DNA of 64,000 bases from positions 3,100,001 through 3,164,000 of the forward strand of contig NZ_CP012590.1 of assembly GCF_001278845.1 (NCBI RefSeq), read 5' to 3'. Origin of the DNA: Actinomyces sp. oral taxon 414 (GTDB taxonomy: Bacteria; Actinomycetota; Actinomycetes; Actinomycetales; Actinomycetaceae). The stretch's first letter is position 1, and every line of letters begins with the position of its first letter. This document shows positions 44,313 through 52,726 of this stretch, in pieces. The translations under genes and the position numbers were made by a program. The notes under the pieces are model-generated. The model saw nothing but the letters and a program-made list of their open reading frames with translations. It was not told the origin of the DNA and did no database searches.

Positions 44313-45632
44313 TCACCCAGCAATGAATGCCTTCCGGAACTCATCCTCACTGACCTTCATTTGCTGGACGAACGCATCATAGCTTTGTGCATCAAGCGGA
44401 ATCTTCAACCCGTGCTTGGTGACGCTGACGTCATCTCGTGCCGTGACGTTCGCCTCATAGGTGGATCCCTTGTTCATCCAGAGGAGCAGGTCGTCGGTTC
44501 CGGTCGACTCTGGATACAAGTAATAACCGGCCTTGGCATCGAACCGGAACATGTAGGCAAGCACCTGCAGGTAATCGCGGTTTCCGATGTTGTCGATTGG
44601 CTTGTACTTGGCATCGGCAATAATTCTCGTCTCGTTATCCCTGCTGATGAAATCCGGGTAGATCAACCCGATATTCCCGTCAAAGAGCCTCTGTGCTCCC
44701 TTGCCGCCCTTGTTCATCGGGTGGTAGAAGGCATCTTCAATCAGGGAGTTGACGTATTCCTCCCATAGCCACGCTCCGTCGAACAGGATGCCGTATATCT
44801 GCCGCGAGCCCAAACCTATCTGATGCTTCTGGTGCTGAAGGATCAAAAGGCACAGCCTCTGGAGCGCGAGATATTCTCGGAAGTATGCATGTCGTATGGC
44901 GTTCTTCTTGTTCGCCTCTACTATCTTCTGGCGATCGTACAGCTCGTAGGAAGGGGTCGCCTCGATGACGAGCTTCACTTCGTCTTTCACTCTGGTGAGT
45001 AGATGACCGCCGTATGGCTTTCTCTTAATGAACTCGATCGTATGGCGCACCAGCTCCATCAAACTATTGTCGTAGGAGAATTCCCTTTGCCTGTATGCGA
45101 CATTCCCGGTAAAGGGCGTGTTCAGCTCGATATGCCTTGCGATGTCGATGGTTCCCTTCACGTTTCCGTCGTTATACCGGTTGCGGACATATCTCTTGAA
45201 GAGCCCTTTTCTCATGGCCGTCTTCAAGTAGTACGGGAAGAGAAAGAGCAGAAAATTGAAAAGACGGTTGTTCTGGTCTGCGTCAGATTCCAAATCCACG
45301 ATGTTGGGAAAGTCCAGCACGCGGTCGAGGAGGTATTCGAAAAAGTAGTCCTCCTCTTCAGAGCTGAACCGGGATTCGATGATCAGCCGCTCGTTTCCGC
45401 AGCCGAGAAAGCCCATCACGTTCCCTGCCCGGTAGGAGTCATTGACGCTTTGGAGGATCATCTGATCTTTCGTTAGATCCTCCGCTTCGACGATGAATTC
45501 GGGGAACACAAACACACCCTCGCGCTCCAGTTGCTCGAGTGTCTTATCAGCAATCCGGCGCGTAAGGACTTCGATGCTTGAGAAAGCGTCTTTCTTTACT
45601 TGTGTGTTGTCCTTAATCTTGAGCAGCTTCAT
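44313..45632 (-). CDS. mcrC: McrC-type subunit of 5-methylcytosine restriction system
   Basis: A 439-residue protein. McrC joins the McrB GTPase ring and supplies the nuclease that cuts methylated foreign DNA. The C-terminal half contains a PD-(D/E)xK-type site: PDFISRDNETR (near residue 325) and IIADAKYK (near 341). The ATG at 45632 has GGAG six bases upstream and overlaps the end of mcrB by 20 bases, so translation is coupled. GC content is well below the neighbouring actinobacterial genes, indicating acquisition from another lineage. Confidence 0.9.
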   Translation of the reverse strand: MKLLKIKDNTQVKKDAFSSIEVLTRRIADKTLEQLEREGVFVFPEFIVEAEDLTKDQMILQSVNDSYRAGNVMGFLGCGNERLIIESRFSSEEEDYFFEYLLDRVLDFPNIVDLESDADQNNRLFNFLLFLFPYYLKTAMRKGLFKRYVRNRYNDGNVKGTIDIARHIELNTPFTGNVAYRQREFSYDNSLMELVRHTIEFIKRKPYGGHLLTRVKDEVKLVIEATPSYELYDRQKIVEANKKNAIRHAYFREYLALQRLCLLILQHQKHQIGLGSRQIYGILFDGAWLWEEYVNSLIEDAFYHPMNKGGKGAQRLFDGNIGLIYPDFISRDNETRIIADAKYKPIDNIGNRDYLQVLAYMFRFDAKAGYYLYPESTGTDDLLLWMNKGSTYEANVTARDDVSVTKHGLKIPLDAQSYDAFVQQMKVSEDEFRKAFIAG

Positions 45633-47700
45633 CGGTATCTCCGTCGGCTGACTTATGGCACCCATAGGCCTTAGCAAGCCGATTCATAATGCCTTCCTCG
45701 TCATACATCCCCTGAATGTATTCCTGAAGCAGCGGGTGTAAATAGTCCGTCCAGAGCTGGTCGAACGTCAGCGTCTTCAACTTCAGGAAATAGGAAGCAC
45801 CGATCTGGTAATTCTCGTTAAGATCCTCGACGGCGGCAATCTCTCTGTTCAGCGCTGACATGCGCCTGATTGCCTCTGCCTCAAGCTCCTCATCTTCCAG
45901 ATTTGCCAGCATTTCAAGCCGCTCGTCTGCCTTCAGCTCAACAAAACGGAAACGGCGTCTCATGGCAAAATCGAAGCTGTCGACAGAGCGGTCAATGTCA
46001 TTCATCGTGCCGATGATGTAGACGTTCTCTGGGATGTAGAACTTCTCGTCTGGATCGGCGTGGAGGTTCGCATACTGCGTCGAGATCTCTCCGGCGCGAC
46101 CGCGATATCCCGGGTCGATGGCGAAGAACAGCTCGCCGAAGATTTTAGAAATCTCACCGCGATTGATCTCGTCGATGATGAAGATGTATTTCTTCAATTC
46201 GGCCTGCTTGGTCTTTCCCTTTGCGCTGGACGCCTTCTTCGACTTGATCGCTTTGTAAATGGCGAAATCATAGGAATAAGCCTGCGTAGCGAAGGTCTTA
46301 CCGAAAAACGCGGTGATGTCTTTGATCTTCGTGAATTTAACGTCAGACTCAAGCATCCGCCGAATCTCGTCAACGTTCAGCGCCAGCTTATTGACTGTGG
46401 CATTTCCGGGTATCGAGATATTGATATGGCTCTCGTCCACACTCGTGATAGTGAACTCGTTACCATTGATGGTCTTGAATGTGTCAACGCCGAGCTCGAT
46501 GCCGGAGAAGAAATCTGTCATGGATTCCTGAACGGATACTTCTTTCTCGATAGCCTTTTTTGATTTCTGGGAGTCCTCGTAGTTTTTGCGGGCACGGGCA
46601 ATGAACTTCTTGAAGATGCCATCCTGCAGCTCGAAGCCCATCGTCCCGTCATCATTCACTTTGGGGCGCAACCCCTCCATGAAATCGGAGTAGTCATAAC
46701 TCGGGTGGAACTGGACGAACTCGACTTGCTTTCTCTGTTCTTCGGAGAGCTGGGTGAACTTTTCATAGTATCCGTTGCTGATGATATCGGCAGCTATTTC
46801 CTTAGCAAGGTATGACTTGCCCGTGCCCGGAGCACCCCGGAAAATCAAATTCTTCGACTCTATCAGCATGGACGAGAAGGGATTCTGATATCCCTTGAAC
46901 TGCTGAACAAGTTCCTCCTGAGCAGCCGCCTCTGCTGTGGCTTCCTGCTCCTCCTGCTCGTCCTTTTCACGATAAGTCAGGATCATCTTGTCGCCCGGTT
47001 CGCCGAATCGCTTCAGACACTCTTGAACGAAGATGATAGTCGAGAATGCATTCCAGCAATACAGCACAAACTGTCTGCCGTTGTCGTAGCTATAGGTGAG
47101 GTACTCTATGGTCTTACGATGCTGCCTGAATTCCTCTACGCTCGTGTAAATGCCGCAGATTGTTTCGCTGGAGGGATTGTACTTGCAGACAGGAAAGCTC
47201 TCCCGGCCTTCAACCGAAAGGGATGCAATCTGCTTCTCGAAAACCTGACATGCAATTCGGGGCATGGTCTGATTGGAGTTGCGTCTTTCGCCTTTGCTGT
47301 AGGTGCGCTTAATAACCTCACCGTCAGCTTTCTGGAGATAAGCATTCAACGGCTTGTAGTTGTCACCAAGGGAGAGGTTGTCCATCGTGAAGCGTTCGTC
47401 TGTAGAGGTCACGCCATCGGCTGTGATTGTTATCTCGAACTTTTCTTGCTTGACCTCGATATTGAAGCCCTGCCCCTGCAGGTAGAACTTCGCCTCGACG
47501 GCATTAAATCCCTCAGTGCTGACTTCTTCTCCCGTAGCTATATGTGCAGCAACGGAAATCACGTATTTCGGCGGGTATTTTTTCCCATCCTCAGTAACAA
47601 GCTCATATTTCGTGCTTTGATTATGGAAAGGCACGCCCTTTTCATCGATGTATTTCAGCGCATCGGCAATGTTTTGTTTGCTAATTTTTGGGATAGCCAT
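45613..47700 (-). CDS. mcrB: McrB-type GTPase of 5-methylcytosine restriction system
   Basis: A 695-residue AAA+ protein with Walker A GAPGTGKS (near residue 288), Walker B with IFIIDEINRGEISKIFGELF (near 505), and the McrB-type MNDIDRS element (GTMNDIDRSVDSFDFAMRRRF, near 565). McrB hexamers bind GTP and move on DNA carrying modified cytosine. The N-terminal ~280 residues are a specificity region (MAIPKISKQNIADALKYIDE) that I cannot assign to a known DNA-reader class. GGAGG precedes the ATG at 47700. Codon use is AT-rich (isoleucine ATA/ATC, lysine AAA) as in mcrC, unlike the host genes. Confidence 0.92.
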   Translation of the reverse strand: MAIPKISKQNIADALKYIDEKGVPFHNQSTKYELVTEDGKKYPPKYVISVAAHIATGEEVSTEGFNAVEAKFYLQGQGFNIEVKQEKFEITITADGVTSTDERFTMDNLSLGDNYKPLNAYLQKADGEVIKRTYSKGERRNSNQTMPRIACQVFEKQIASLSVEGRESFPVCKYNPSSETICGIYTSVEEFRQHRKTIEYLTYSYDNGRQFVLYCWNAFSTIIFVQECLKRFGEPGDKMILTYREKDEQEEQEATAEAAAQEELVQQFKGYQNPFSSMLIESKNLIFRGAPGTGKSYLAKEIAADIISNGYYEKFTQLSEEQRKQVEFVQFHPSYDYSDFMEGLRPKVNDDGTMGFELQDGIFKKFIARARKNYEDSQKSKKAIEKEVSVQESMTDFFSGIELGVDTFKTINGNEFTITSVDESHINISIPGNATVNKLALNVDEIRRMLESDVKFTKIKDITAFFGKTFATQAYSYDFAIYKAIKSKKASSAKGKTKQAELKKYIFIIDEINRGEISKIFGELFFAIDPGYRGRAGEISTQYANLHADPDEKFYIPENVYIIGTMNDIDRSVDSFDFAMRRRFRFVELKADERLEMLANLEDEELEAEAIRRMSALNREIAAVEDLNENYQIGASYFLKLKTLTFDQLWTDYLHPLLQEYIQGMYDEEGIMNRLAKAYGCHKSADGDTDEAAQD

Positions 47701-47787
47701 GCTACACCTCCGTCCATATTTCTCTTCTGGTTCCAGATGTTTTCTCCATGCTGTAGTGTCTCCTTCACGGTAATCTCCCGATTACGG

Positions 47788-48666
47788 AAGGTTATTCAGT
47801 GGGCGTCTGCGTGCATTTCCGGGAATCGATATTATGATGGCCCGATCCCATGAGGTATGATGGCTGGTGGAAAATCGTCAACAACCTCATGAGGAACAGA
47901 CCATCGTCATGGAGTATACCACGGGGCTGCCCACGGCCAAGTTCGCCGATCTGCTCATCCGTCTGCGCGAGGAGGGTGTTGAGGGGCGTCCGCCGAGCCT
48001 GGGGTTGAGGGATTCTCTGAGGGCGGCGCTGATCTACATGCGTCACAACATTCCGCAGGCGGTGATCGGCGAGCAGCCAGGTGTGTCCCAGCCCACGATC
48101 TCGCGGGTCATCAAGGCCATGACCGATGCGATCGCCCGGGCCCTGAAGGACGTGCTGCTCACGGCCGAGGAGGTGCCCCAGGGCTGCGACTTTCGTCTGG
48201 ACGGCACCCTCTTCCCCTGCTGGAGCTGGCGCAATCACCGCGAATTGTGGTCGCGGTGAGCACAAGGCGACCGGCATGAACGTCCAGATCCTGGTCCTGC
48301 CGGGCGGCCGTCTGGTGTGGGCCTCCGACCCTTATCCGGGGTCCATGCACGACGTGGCCGCCCCAGGCGCCTTCCGGACTGCTCGAGGGAATCGACCCCT
48401 CCGGGTGGATCGCCGACAAGGGATACGTGGGAAGGGGAATGATCACCCCGCACAAGAAGCCCCCCAACGGCGAACTGAGCGAGGCCGCGAAGGAGGCCAA
48501 CAAGAGCATCAACAAGATCCGTCAGGCGGTCGAGCGGACCATCGCCCACATCAAGGCCTGGAGAATCCACCCGCACCGACTACCGCCGCCCCCTGCACAC
48601 ATTCGAGCAGACCATCACCGCCGCACTCTCACTCCACGCCTTCAAAACCACCCCCTGAATAACCTT
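47788..48666 (+). mobile_element. IS5-like element, type alpha, copy B (879 bp)
   Basis: Ends AAGGTTATTCAG and CTGAATAACCTT are perfect 12-bp inverted repeats. The transposase begins near 47909 (EYTTGLPTAKFADLLIRLRE) and keeps frame through the first part (FRLDGTLFPCWSWRNHRELW), then changes frame near 48257 and again near 48370 before IADKGYVGRGMITPHKKPP. No target duplication is visible. It separates mcrB from the truncated higB. Confidence 0.88.
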
Positions 48667-48877
48667 CATTGATCCTGATGCTGTACTGACCAGATCGATC
48701 GCCCTTAAGACGCTCAAGCCGATTCCCGGGGGGAACGCACAACTCCTCAAGACTCAACGCCGAGTCGAGCAGGCGCAACTTGCGAAGGGCGATCCTGCGG
48801 ATGCGCGGATCGACTGCGGGCACGGACTCGCGCCGACTGAGCCGCTCGGTCGCCTTGTCGGCGAAGGACCTGATCAC
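48667..48877 (-). pseudogene. higB: HigB toxin, C-terminus cut off by IS type alpha
   Basis: The frame from the GTG at 48877 reads VIRSFADKATERLSRRESV then the HigB-typical ALRKLRLLDSALSLEELCVP and LERLKGDRSGQYSIRIN, at which point the IS end begins. About 20 C-terminal residues (expected to continue like RQWRICF) are missing, including part of the active centre. A TATGAT sequence seven bases upstream of the GTG would suit a leaderless promoter. The matching antitoxin is at 41110-41427. Confidence 0.85.
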
Positions 48878-49046
48878 GGGCGCATCATATAACGTTCGGG
48901 CGAGTCGCTTAGCGCGGTAGCAATTCCCGCGGCGCTCCTGCCCGGCGGCTCTCCCGGGGCCGCCACTGCGATCGGCACGCAGCACCACGTCGCACACCGG
49001 TACTCTCATCACTCGGGTTCGCGACGGGCACCCGCGAGGGAGCACG

Positions 49047-49340
49047 GGAGCCCTGCTTGTGGAGCCCGGCTCGTCGCACCAATCCGGGGATCGAGCCGCG
49101 CGCACGCGACCCGGCGACCGGAGACCCCCGGCTCAGGGCCCTCCCCGCGAGCCGACACCGGACCCGAATCGGACACCGGACTCGCGCACGATGTCCAAAT
49201 CTGTTGCAAAGGCGCCCGCACACCCCACGCACTGCCGACAGAACCGCGGAATCACACGGTTTCATCTCGGCCACCCGGACCCCGCAGCGACCTTTGCAAC
49301 AGATTTGGACAACCACCGCCCCCTCGACCATCCACAACCC
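49047..49340. repeat. About 300-bp repeat containing palindromic element B copy 2
   Basis: Closely similar to 15886-16205 on both sides of the palindromic core (GTGGAGCCCGGCTCGTCGCA on the left, GACAACCACCGCCCC on the right). It occupies much of the gap 48878-49442 between higB and mazF. The left part of that gap (48930-49000) also resembles 12950-13000 weakly. Confidence 0.75.
49192..49311. repeat. 120-bp palindromic element, family B copy 2, with matched arm changes
   Basis: Arms begin TGTCCAAATCTGTTGCAAAG, where other copies read CTGCCACAAAG. The right arm carries the complementary change (CTTTGCAACAG instead of CTTTGTGGCAG), so the 21-bp inverted repeat stays perfect. The length is again exactly 120 bp. 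Confidence 0.85.
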
Positions 49341-49442
49341 GACAGCACGCGATCCACGACCCCCAACAAGCCCGGACGCGCCCTCAGTACAGTAGGAGTC
49401 TTCGCGGGCCGACTTCCGCCGTGGAGTCCCCGCCTCGACGGG

Positions 49443-49787
49443 CTAGGCGATCCAGTCCCGCACCCAGCGGAGCACATCGGCAAGGGCATCGGCCTCGACG
49501 GCGCCGATGCGCCCAACGAGTCGAGCCCGGGAGATCGTGCGGACCTGCTCGGTCATGGCGAAGGAATCCCGCGGAAGATCCGCGCCGCCGGGGATTCGCA
49601 CGTGGTTCGGCCAGTGCCGGTCGACGGAGGTCACCGGCACTGTCACGACGAGCATCGTCACAGCGTCGTGATACCTGGCGTTGGAGATGACGAGCACGGG
49701 GCGACGCCCCGCCTGCTCCCGCCCGACGGACGGGTCGGGCGCGGCCCACCACAGCTCGCCGGTTCGCGGTTGAGGCGTCAGTTCCAC
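49443..49787 (-). CDS. mazF: MazF-family endoribonuclease toxin
   Basis: A 114-residue protein with the MazF/PemK plan: GELWWAAPDPSVGREQAGRRPVLVIS at the N-terminus, then VVTVPVTSVDRHWPNHVRI and MTEQVRTISRARLVGRIG. MazF toxins cut mRNA at short sequences. The GTG start overlaps the end of the antitoxin gene by ten bases, the usual coupled arrangement. It appears complete. Confidence 0.92.
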   Translation of the reverse strand: MELTPQPRTGELWWAAPDPSVGREQAGRRPVLVISNARYHDAVTMLVVTVPVTSVDRHWPNHVRIPGGADLPRDSFAMTEQVRTISRARLVGRIGAVEADALADVLRWVRDWIA

Positions 49788-50002
49788 GCGTCCGACTCCC
49801 AGTCCGCGAGCTCGGCGCGGTAGAGCTCGTCCGGCGGGTTGGCCTCCATTGCCGCCTTGAGCGCGGTGAAGCGCGACTCGCGCTCGGCGAGCGCCGTCAT
49901 CCGACGGATCGCGACATCGATGGTCACGCCCTGGCGCTCCGCGAGCGCGCGGACTCCGTCACGGGTGCTGGTCTTGACCTTGATGGTCGTCATCCTGGAC
50001 AT
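49778..50002 (-). CDS. MazE-like ribbon-helix-helix antitoxin
   Basis: A 74-residue protein. The N-terminal segment TTIKVKTSTRDGVRALAERQ is a ribbon-helix-helix type DNA-binding fold, and the acidic C-terminus (NPPDELYRAELADWESDAWN) would wrap around the toxin. It is first in the two-gene operon and likely represses it through the inverted repeat just upstream. Confidence 0.88.
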   Translation of the reverse strand: MSRMTTIKVKTSTRDGVRALAERQGVTIDVAIRRMTALAERESRFTALKAAMEANPPDELYRAELADWESDAWN

Positions 50003-50007
50003 GACAT

Positions 50008-50030
50008 GAGTATACCTTTATTGGATACTC
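50008..50030 (-). promoter_or_regulatory. Operator overlapping a leaderless mazEF promoter
   Basis: The inverted repeat GAGTATACC...GGATACTC covers a TATACT hexamer that ends six bases before the antitoxin ATG at 50002. The arrangement fits autorepression by the antitoxin and a message with little or no leader. Confidence 0.5.
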
Positions 50031-50060
50031 GTACGCATTCGCAGCGGCTCCGAGACCATC

Positions 50061-50112
50061 CCCTCCACTCGAAGGCGCCCTTCGAGACGCCCCACTGGGA
50101 CATGTGCCCGGA
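50061..50112 (-). pseudogene. C-terminal scrap of a PEBP/YbhB-like gene
   Basis: Read on the minus strand this gives SGHMSQWGVSKGAFEW, matching the end of the complete PEBP gene (SGHVLQWGVLEGVFE, 51976-52020). The WD40 gene lies between the scrap and the complete gene. Confidence 0.6.
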
Positions 50113-50156
50113 CGAGTTACCTCCGCCACCGAGGACCTTCCGCGAGTGGGCGGGCT

Positions 50157-51854
50157 TCATGTCCCGCCCGGACGGATCGCCCCGCGCCCGAGTGGCTCCC
50201 CGGTCTCCGGGTCCCACAGGCGGCGCACGCCCGCGACCGTCGTGGCGATGAGGGTCCCCTCGCCCGCGCCCACGAGTTCGACGCCGGCGCTCGGGCCCCG
50301 GAAGTCGACGTAGGACAGCCACCGGCCGGCGCCGTCCCACACGTGGACGGTGCAGTCGCCCGCCACCGTGGCGATCCGGGGCCCGTCCCGGCGGGTCCAG
50401 GTGAGGATGGTGTGCGGGCTGGACTGCTCGGTGTCCACCCGGACGCGGACCCCGCCGGCGGCGTCCAGCAGCCACAGCCGGTCGTCGCGGTCAGTGACCG
50501 CCAGGCCGCGTCCGCCGTCGGCGGCGGTGTAGGCCGCGGCGGTGACCGGCACCGGCGGGTCGGGCGGGAAAGGTCCGGGCAGTTCGGGGTCCCACACGAG
50601 GATGCTGTCGCCGACGGCCGTCACCAGGCGGACGGCGCCGTCGTCGCGGTGCCACACGGCCAGCGTCTCCGCCTGCGGCTGCAGGCGGTTCGGGTCGCGG
50701 AAGCGGCGGGGCAGGCGTCGCCCGGTGGCCGGATCCCACACCACCAGGTTCCGGGGTCCGCCCTCCGCGAGGACGGCGGCCAGGCGGGGCCTCCCGTCCG
50801 GCGCCCTCCAGGTCCCCAGGGCCGGGGCGTACCCGGAGCAACCCTCGTCGGCCACGAGCGGCTCCCCGACCCGCCGCCCGGTGGCCGGGTCCCACATCCG
50901 CACCACCTCGTCGCTCATCGAGTGGATGAACCCCGCATACCCTTCGCCGGTGACCAGTCGCGGCCCCGCATCGACGTCCTCCCACACGGCCAGCACGGTG
51001 CACTCGTCCACGGCGTCGGTCAGCTCCGGCCCGACCGGCTCCCCGGTGACGGGGTCCCACACGCGGACGCCGCCCGCCGCCTCGCGGAGCGGGTCGATCG
51101 GGCCGAGACTCGCCGAATCGGGGCTCGCCGGGCCGGAGACCATCGGGTTGGAGTTCGCCGGACCGGGACCCGCCGGGCCGGAGACCACCAGGTCGGAGCC
51201 CGCCGAGCTGGAAACCGCCGGGCCGGAACTCACCAAACCGGAGACCGCGATGCGCAGCCGCCCAGAGCGGGTGAGGTAGCCGACCAGGTCGTTGACGGCG
51301 CACCCGGCGCGGAAGGCGCACGTCCGCCGGCCGTCCTCGGGGTCGTGCACCCGCACCGCTCCGTCGCCGGCGACGGCCAGCCACTGCCCGCCGCCCGGGG
51401 CGGGGACGGCGGCGAGGGCGGCGATGGGGCCGGGCGCGACCCGGAAGCCCCCGACACGCCCGCCCCGCTCGTCCCAGATCCGCACCGCGCCGTCGGCCCC
51501 CGCCGTCACCAGGCGGTCGGGTCGCTCGGCGGTCCGACGGCGCAGTCCGGTCACGGCGGTCATCGGCGGACAGTCGAGCACGATCCCGGGTGCGTCGTCG
51601 AGCAGGGAGCGCAGCCCCACCGCGCCCTCGACATCGAGGACGGCCAGCCGGTCCCCGACGACGGCGAGCGCCCCCACGCACTCGGTCCCGGCGGCGAGCC
51701 GGACGTGCGGGTCGGTCACGGGCCACCACCAGGAGGGGAGCCGCGCCAGGAGCGCGTCGCGAGCGCGCGCCCAGCGGGGCGCGCACGGCTCCCCGCGCGA
51801 TTCCCCGGGGGCGGGCGCGCCGCCCCGGCCGTCGTCGGGGGTTCGGGCGCTCAT
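50157..51854 (-). CDS. WD40-repeat beta-propeller protein
   Basis: A 565-residue protein with about nine blade-like repeats ending in WD-type words (VRIWDERGG, VRVWDPVTGEPVG, VRMWDPATGRRVG, LVVWDPATGRRLP, VHVWDGAGR, RRLWDPETGEPLG). Such propellers are protein-binding scaffolds; no enzyme motif is seen. There is no signal peptide, so it is probably cytoplasmic. Residues ~205-255 are an in-frame low-complexity insertion of short SGP-containing units (GPAGPGPANSNPMVSGPAS), encoded by degenerate DNA repeats at about 51110-51245. Partner and role are unknown. Confidence 0.8.
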   Translation of the reverse strand: MSARTPDDGRGGAPAPGESRGEPCAPRWARARDALLARLPSWWWPVTDPHVRLAAGTECVGALAVVGDRLAVLDVEGAVGLRSLLDDAPGIVLDCPPMTAVTGLRRRTAERPDRLVTAGADGAVRIWDERGGRVGGFRVAPGPIAALAAVPAPGGGQWLAVAGDGAVRVHDPEDGRRTCAFRAGCAVNDLVGYLTRSGRLRIAVSGLVSSGPAVSSSAGSDLVVSGPAGPGPANSNPMVSGPASPDSASLGPIDPLREAAGGVRVWDPVTGEPVGPELTDAVDECTVLAVWEDVDAGPRLVTGEGYAGFIHSMSDEVVRMWDPATGRRVGEPLVADEGCSGYAPALGTWRAPDGRPRLAAVLAEGGPRNLVVWDPATGRRLPRRFRDPNRLQPQAETLAVWHRDDGAVRLVTAVGDSILVWDPELPGPFPPDPPVPVTAAAYTAADGGRGLAVTDRDDRLWLLDAAGGVRVRVDTEQSSPHTILTWTRRDGPRIATVAGDCTVHVWDGAGRWLSYVDFRGPSAGVELVGAGEGTLIATTVAGVRRLWDPETGEPLGRGAIRPGGT

Positions 51855-51975
51855 GCGGCGAGTGTAGGCGGCGCCGGGCTGGGCGGACGGCAGGGCCCAC
51901 GGGCCGCCGTCGCGCGGGCCGAGGCGGCGCCGGGCCGCGCGGACGGCCGACGGCCCCTCGAAGGCGCCCCCGCCC

Positions 51976-52488
51976 CTACTCGAAGACGCCCTCCAGGACG
52001 CCCCACTGGAGCACGTGCCCGGACGCGGCCCGCCAGAAGCGGCGCGAGCCCGCCGAGGCCGGGCAGTCCAGCGGGGCGTCGAGCGCCAGGACGAGCAGGG
52101 AGTAGCGGTGGCTGGTCCCGCGCGGCGGCTTGGGACCGCGGTAGCGGTGCAGCCCGTAGCCCCGGCCCTGAACGGCCCCGTCGCGGGTGGTGCGCCCCGG
52201 CGGCAGCCCGCCCCCGATGACCGGTCCGGCCGGCAGGTTCCACACGAGCCAGTGCGTCATGGTGCCCAGCAGCGGGTGCGTCTCGTCGGTGAGGACCACC
52301 GCCAGGCGCTCGGCGTCCTGCGTGAGGCCGTCGAGCCGCAGCTCGGGAGAGGCGTCGGCGCCGCGGCCCGTGTGCCCGGGGAGGAATCGGCCGTCCCCGT
52401 CGATCCCAGGGGAGGACACGCCCAGCCCCGGCGAACCGCTGACGCGCCCCTCCCACGAGGACTTGCTCCGATCCCATCGCCTCAGCAT
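51976..52488 (-). CDS. PEBP family (YbhB/YbcL-like) protein
   Basis: A 170-residue protein with the phosphatidylethanolamine-binding-like pattern: SPELRLDGLTQDAERLAVVLTDE, THWLVWNLPAG and RGYGLHRYRGPKPPRGTSHRY. The start at 52488 is chosen because GGAGG immediately precedes it. Bacterial members bind small anionic ligands, and their function is mostly unknown. Confidence 0.88.
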   Translation of the reverse strand: MLRRWDRSKSSWEGRVSGSPGLGVSSPGIDGDGRFLPGHTGRGADASPELRLDGLTQDAERLAVVLTDETHPLLGTMTHWLVWNLPAGPVIGGGLPPGRTTRDGAVQGRGYGLHRYRGPKPPRGTSHRYSLLVLALDAPLDCPASAGSRRFWRAASGHVLQWGVLEGVFE

Positions 52489-52726
52489 CCTCCACCTCCT
52501 CAAGTGGCCGCCAACGTGCACGGCCCATCGTAGGGACCGCGGACGGCGCACCGCAAAGGGCGCCGCAGTGCATCGCCGCCCCGCCCTCCCGCGTCGATCG
52601 GGCGCGGACGTCCTCGGCCAGGGCCGATCGGGGATCGGACAACCGGAGCCGGTGCTGCGGGGGCGCTCAAGGACGCGATCGTGCCTTCGCGGGTCGGGCG
52701 GCCCGGGCGGCCGGCGCCGTGCGGCT

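Noticed and set aside
48629..49105. A 158-residue minus-strand protein
   Set aside because: Only its middle part is real (HigB, from the GTG at 48877). The upstream part is repeat DNA and the last residues are read from the IS.
49192..49311. Start of a protein with repeated NLPQRP or ICHKGRC segments
   Set aside because: These peptides come from translating the palindromic repeats; they occur in several frames and both strands with no ribosome site.
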